NCBI GenBank assembly: GCA_030431185.1
Contig: JAUIJO010000032.1
Coordinates: 1-17,566 of the forward strand
Origin: Gammaproteobacteria bacterium
GTDB lineage: Bacteria; Pseudomonadota; Gammaproteobacteria; Xanthomonadales; Xanthomonadaceae
Length of the DNA: 17,566 nt
Reading direction: 5' to 3'
The notes under the pieces are model-generated. The model worked only from the letters and a program-made list of their open reading frames with translations. It was not told the origin of the DNA and searched no databases. Both the position numbers and the translations under genes were made by a program. Below are positions 14,177 through 17,566 of this stretch, piece after piece. Positions within the stretch are counted from its first letter, which is position 1, and every line of letters begins with the position of its first letter.

Positions 14177-15693
14177 TGCGCGCCGCGGGCGCGACCGGTG
14201 ATGGCCGCGTCGCCCTCCACCACGGCTCCGGCAACCTCGCTGAAGCTGCCGTCGCTGGCGCCGACCCTGACCATCAGTGCCACCGGCCGGCCGTCGCGCA
14301 GGACGTACAGGGGCGCGCGACGCGCGCCCATCAGTTCACCGAGCGCGCTGTTCCAGCGCGTCCGCTGCGAGGCGTCCAGCAAGCCGGTGAAAGCGCTGAA
14401 CTGCTGCGCCATGCGTTCCTGCATCCGTTGCCGCATCGAGGCGCTCATGGTCGCAGTCCCCGACGCGGCGCCCGGACGACCTCCGCCACCCCCGCCGAAC
14501 AGGACGCTGCGCCCGCCTTCGCTGCCGGCGGCGGACTGGCGCGAGGCGCGGCGCGCCTGCATCGCCGCGAAGGCGCTGTCGAACGCCGACTGCTGTGCCG
14601 CGTCCAGTTGCAGGGTCGCGGCGATGCGCGGCAGTTCGTCCTGCAGGCCGCCGCCGGCCCCGCCGGGGGGGCCGGGCGTGGCGACCTCGCCATCCCCGGG
14701 CCGGAACCGCAGGGCCGCGTTGGGGGCCCGCAGCACGTCTTCGCGATGGCTGACTTCGATCTCGGCATTCGCGGTCATGCCGGGCAGCAGCGACTGGTCC
14801 TCGTTGTCGACCGAGACGACCACCGGGTAGGTGATGACGTTGTTGGTGTTGGTGGCCGACAGCCGGACCTGCTGCACCTGTCCGCGGAATTGCCGGTCGG
14901 GGAAGGCGTCGACGTTGAACGAGACCGCCTGGCCGGCCCGCACCTGCCCGATGTCGGCCTCGTCGATCGCCAGCACGATCTCCATCTTCGACAGGTCCTC
15001 GGCGATCTGGAACAGCACGGGCGCCTGCAGGCTCGCCGCCACCGTCTGGCCGGGCTCGATCGATCGCGTCAACACCACGCCGTCCACGGGCGAGCGGATC
15101 ACCGCGCGATCGAGGTTGAGCTGGGCGGTCCGCGTCGACGCAAGCTGCTGGTCGATCTGCGCGCGCGCCGACTGCACCTGCGCGAGCGCCTGGTCGCGCG
15201 TGGCGCGGGCCAGGTCGGCGTCGCTGCGCGCGACCAGTTGCCGCCCCACCAGCTCGCTCTTGCGGGCATGGTCCGCTTCGGCGTTGCGCAGCGAGGCCTG
15301 CGCGGTCGCGAGCCCGGCACGGGCACTGGCCACCGCCGCCGCGCCCTGCGCGATCTGCGCCTCGTACGTACTCGGATCGATGCGCGCGATCACCTGTCCA
15401 CGGGTGACCCGGTCGTTGTAGTCGACCAGCACCTCGGTCAGCTGCCCCGAGATCTGGCTGCCGACATCGACCGTCGACGTCGCCGACAGGCTGCCGGTCG
15501 CCGAGATGCCCACCCGGATGTCGCCGCGCTCGATCGCCACGGTGCGGTATTCGCCCGACGCGGCCGATGCGTCGCGTTGCTGCCAGGCGTAGATGGCGAC
15601 GCCCAGGGCCAGCAGGGGCACCAGGAACATGAGGCCACGGCGCCACCAGGCTCGGGCATGCGGGGCAGGGGTCGGACGCGGGGCTGGGTTCAT
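14173..15693 (-). CDS. MacA-like periplasmic adaptor (membrane fusion protein) with large insertion
   Basis: The 506-residue protein is the periplasmic adaptor of the exporter. A basic N-terminus and one membrane helix (about 21-37) anchor it. The half-lipoyl segment begins near GSQISGQLTEVLVDYNDRV (78-96), a long coiled-coil hairpin spans about 110-196, the second lipoyl half holds IRSPVDGVVL (199-208), and a beta-barrel covers about 230-325. E. coli MacA has 371 residues. The excess is mostly an insertion (about 337-460) between the barrel and the final membrane-proximal segment PLYVLRDGRPV. The insertion is Gly-rich with two helices containing LDAAQ (363-367) and LDASQ (439-443). The ATG at 15693 lies just before the basic/hydrophobic anchor; the upstream open frame has no such pattern. 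No Shine-Dalgarno is visible. It ends overlapping the ATPase start. Confidence 0.92.
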   Translation of the reverse strand: MNPAPRPTPAPHARAWWRRGLMFLVPLLALGVAIYAWQQRDASAASGEYRTVAIERGDIRVGISATGSLSATSTVDVGSQISGQLTEVLVDYNDRVTRGQVIARIDPSTYEAQIAQGAAAVASARAGLATAQASLRNAEADHARKSELVGRQLVARSDADLARATRDQALAQVQSARAQIDQQLASTRTAQLNLDRAVIRSPVDGVVLTRSIEPGQTVAASLQAPVLFQIAEDLSKMEIVLAIDEADIGQVRAGQAVSFNVDAFPDRQFRGQVQQVRLSATNTNNVITYPVVVSVDNEDQSLLPGMTANAEIEVSHREDVLRAPNAALRFRPGDGEVATPGPPGGAGGGLQDELPRIAATLQLDAAQQSAFDSAFAAMQARRASRQSAAGSEGGRSVLFGGGGGGRPGAASGTATMSASMRQRMQERMAQQFSAFTGLLDASQRTRWNSALGELMGARRAPLYVLRDGRPVALMVRVGASDGSFSEVAGAVVEGDAAITGRARGAQ

Positions 15694-15700
15694 GCAGGCG

Positions 15701-15730
15701 GTCGTATCGGGCTGGGGACACGGGCGGTAA
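15701..15730 (-). promoter_or_regulatory. Weak promoter-like pair before the adaptor gene
   Basis: On the - strand TTACCG (15730-15725) and TACGAC (15706-15701) are 18 bases apart, and the second ends seven bases before the adaptor ATG. Each matches sigma-70 consensus at only three of six positions. The upstream hexamer touches the inverted repeat at 15729-15751. If real, the adaptor message would be almost leaderless. Confidence 0.18.
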
Positions 15731-15751
15731 CGCGTCCATGGACGACGCGTT
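15729..15751. repeat. Perfect 8-bp inverted repeat, candidate operator
   Basis: AACGCGTC (15729-15736) and GACGCGTT (15744-15751) form a perfect inverted repeat around a seven-base centre. A second, overlapping 12-base palindrome CGTCCATGGACG sits inside (15733-15744). It lies in the 89-base gap between the kinase stop and the adaptor start. It could be a regulator binding site for the exporter genes or an RNA hairpin between the two halves of the operon. Confidence 0.45.
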
Positions 15752-15782
15752 GACGTCGAGGCACCGCCGTGCGGGCCGGCAT

Positions 15783-17057
15783 TCAGGCCACGAAGCGGAT
15801 GGTCGCGGTGGTGCCCTTGCCCGGCTCGCTGAACAACTGCACGGGCCACCCGAAGCGTTCGCCCAGCCGGCGCACGATCGAGAGGCCCATGCCCTTGCCT
15901 TCCTCGCGCTCGGGGTCCACCCGGTAGAACGGGTCGAAGGCCCGGCTCAGGGCGCTGGCATCCATGCCAATGCCGGTGTCGCGCACCTCGATGCCTTCCG
16001 GCGAGACGCGCACCTCGATGCTGCCGGCCTCGGTGAAGCGCGCGGCGTTGCCCAGCAGGTTGCCGAGCATCACGTTGAGCACGTTGGGGGGCGCATACAG
16101 TCGCGGCCCACCCTGGTCGATGAGCCTGAGCTCGATCGGCTTACCCTTCAGCAGGGGCTGGATGCGGTCGACTTCGTGGTGGACGACGTCCATCACGTCG
16201 AACTCTTCGCTCTGAGGTGCGATCTCGGCTTCGCGCGCGAGGATGAGGAAGGCCTCGATGACCGCCTCCATGTCGCGCCCGGCGCGCTGCACCCGGGCCA
16301 GGGAGCGCTGCGCCTGCGGCGAGGCATCCGGGTCGGCGAGCATCAGGTCGGTCGCCACCCGGATCACGGTCAGCGGCGTGCGCAGTTCGTGGCTGGCATC
16401 GCGGGTGAAATCGCGCTCGCGGGCCACGAAGGCTTCGACGCGCGCGGCCAGTCCGCGCAGCGCGCGGGCCAGCGAGCGCACCTCGCGCCCCGAATCGAAG
16501 GGCAGCGCGCCCGCGGATATCGCCTCCGTGTCCGGAGCGCGCGGGTCCCAGCGCGAGACGACGTTGGCCAGCCAGCTCACGGGCGACACCAGCCGCTTCG
16601 AGGTCCGGTAGCTCAGCCAGGAGATGACCGAGATGGTCAGCATCGACAACAACAGGCAGGCCAGCCCGGTGAGCAGGATCGCCAGTTCGACGTCGCCGGG
16701 CGTCAGGCGGAAATACACCACGCCTTCCGGCCGCCTGTCGACGTAGAAGGTCGCGCGCCCCAGCGGCATCCAGTGCAGCCCCGCGGACATCTCCCGCACG
16801 TCGGGCGGCAGCGCGGGGTCGAGCACCCCGCCGGTGTCCACGTAACTCACCATGTTCGACGTCACCGGCGGCGGGTGGCCGGGGTTGAGCGCCCGCTGCG
16901 CCCAGAACGTGTCGGCTTCGGCCTGCATGCGATGGTCGAGCACGGCGTGCCGGACCAGCAGGCCGAGCACCACCGCGCCCCCCGCGATCAGCAAGGCGCT
17001 GATCAGGGCTTGCAGGATGAACACCAGCTTGATCTGGCCGTGCAGTCCGTGTGCCAT
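15783..17057 (-). CDS. Sensor histidine kinase (two-component system)
   Basis: The 424-residue inner-membrane kinase has two membrane helices (about 11-36 and 124-149) that flank a short periplasmic sensor region of about 87 residues. A HAMP-like linker (about 150-207) follows. The DHp domain has the phosphoacceptor His223 in DASHELRTPLT. The ATPase domain has the N box NLLGNAARFT (333-342), G1 box DTGIGM (360-365), F box FDPFYR (374-379) and G2 box GKGMGLS (387-393). This is a complete class-I HisKA kinase. It begins 25 bases after the response regulator stop and has only a poor ribosome binding site. Its position just upstream of a MacAB-type exporter suggests that it controls the exporter. 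The signal it senses is unknown; I see no known sensor fold in the periplasmic part. Confidence 0.95.
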   Translation of the reverse strand: MAHGLHGQIKLVFILQALISALLIAGGAVVLGLLVRHAVLDHRMQAEADTFWAQRALNPGHPPPVTSNMVSYVDTGGVLDPALPPDVREMSAGLHWMPLGRATFYVDRRPEGVVYFRLTPGDVELAILLTGLACLLLSMLTISVISWLSYRTSKRLVSPVSWLANVVSRWDPRAPDTEAISAGALPFDSGREVRSLARALRGLAARVEAFVARERDFTRDASHELRTPLTVIRVATDLMLADPDASPQAQRSLARVQRAGRDMEAVIEAFLILAREAEIAPQSEEFDVMDVVHHEVDRIQPLLKGKPIELRLIDQGGPRLYAPPNVLNVMLGNLLGNAARFTEAGSIEVRVSPEGIEVRDTGIGMDASALSRAFDPFYRVDPEREEGKGMGLSIVRRLGERFGWPVQLFSEPGKGTTATIRFVA

Positions 17058-17082
17058 GCCGGGAAGTCGTCGGGCGCCGCGC

Positions 17083-17566
17083 TCAGTCCGGGGACTGGGT
17101 GATGTCGGCGATCCGGTATCCGGCGCTCTGCACCGTATGCAGCAGCTGTTTGTCGAAGGGCTTGTCGATGGTCTTGCGCAGGTTGTACAGATGGCTGCGC
17201 AGCGTATCGGAATCCGGCAGGCCGTTGCCCCAGATCTCGCGCTCGATCTCCTGGCGGCTCACCACGCGGGGCGATTCGCGCATCAGGATCGTCAACAGGC
17301 GCAGTCCGATCGGCGACAACTGCAGCTCGTTGCCACCGCGCGTCACCCGGAGGCTGGCGGGGTCGAGCACGAGGTCGGCGACCTTCAGCACTTCGCCGCC
17401 CACCTGCCGGCGTTCGCGGCGGATCAGGGCGCGCAGGCGTGCCTCGAGCTCCTGGATCGCGAAGGGCTTGGTCAGGTAGTCATCGGCACCGACCGAGAGG
17501 CCATTGAGCTTCTCGTCGAGGGTGTCGCGCGCGGTGAGCATGAGCACCGGCGTCGATTTGCGCGCT
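17083..17566 (-). CDS. OmpR-family response regulator, 5' truncated by window edge
   Basis: The visible 160 residues are the C-terminal part of a DNA-binding response regulator. The end of the receiver domain is present, including the conserved switch Thr in LMLTARD and the Lys of LTKPF. The phosphoacceptor Asp lies beyond the window. A winged-helix DNA-binding domain (about 55-155 of the visible part) follows, with LSPIGLRLLTILM, the SRQEIEREIWG segment, the recognition helix region SDTLRSHLYNLRKTI and the wing HTVQSAGYRI. It is the first gene seen of the two-component/exporter operon, 25 bases before its cognate kinase. Such regulators usually bind direct repeats near the operon promoter, which would lie outside the window. 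Confidence 0.94.
   Translation of the reverse strand, partial: ARKSTPVLMLTARDTLDEKLNGLSVGADDYLTKPFAIQELEARLRALIRRERRQVGGEVLKVADLVLDPASLRVTRGGNELQLSPIGLRLLTILMRESPRVVSRQEIEREIWGNGLPDSDTLRSHLYNLRKTIDKPFDKQLLHTVQSAGYRIADITQSPD

Noticed and set aside
15694..15849. Longer N-terminus for the MacA-like adaptor (frame open to 15849)
   Set aside because: The extra 52 residues overlap the kinase gene end and lack a ribosome binding site. The membrane anchor pattern begins only after the ATG at 15693.

Overview
The window is about 17.6 kb of high-GC (roughly 69%, my estimate) gammaproteobacterial chromosome. Gene order and protein sequences fit the Xanthomonadales/Lysobacteraceae (Lysobacter, Luteimonas and relatives). 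That placement is inferred from GC content, family signatures and synteny, not from a database search. Almost everything is ordinary, tightly packed chromosomal coding sequence. I see no insertion sequences, phage genes, CRISPR arrays, tRNAs or rRNAs, and no intergenic gap over 300 bases.

Left block (1-5315, + strand): the classic envelope/housekeeping operon lptD (3' end only), surA, pdxA, rsmA, apaG, apaH. It links outer-membrane LPS insertion (LptD) and its folding chaperone (SurA) to pyridoxal phosphate synthesis (PdxA), 16S rRNA dimethylation (RsmA) and Ap4A turnover (ApaH). Start/stop overlaps or very short gaps suggest translational coupling.

Middle block (5415-7609, - strand): lgt, thyA, folA, transcribed towards apaH. 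ThyA and FolA form the dTMP/tetrahydrofolate cycle; Lgt starts lipoprotein maturation. apaH and folA are convergent, as in Escherichia coli.

Next (7704-11017, - strand): dgkA and a TerC/YgdQ-type membrane protein, then a lemA, ygcG-like TPM, small TPM-domain trio. The trio genes are separated by only a few bases.

Right block (11156-17566, - strand): in transcription order, an OmpR-type response regulator (5' end off the window), a sensor histidine kinase, a MacA-like periplasmic adaptor, a MacB-type ATPase, a MacB-type permease, and a secreted isoaspartyl peptidase/asparaginase. This reads as a two-component system controlling a tripartite ABC exporter; the outer-membrane channel is not in the window.

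The most interesting details are an insertion of about 125 residues in the MacA-like adaptor carrying two LDxxQ helices reminiscent of Spy/CpxP proteins, and a perfect 8-bp inverted repeat in the gap before that adaptor gene. I did not find a clearly new biological system.
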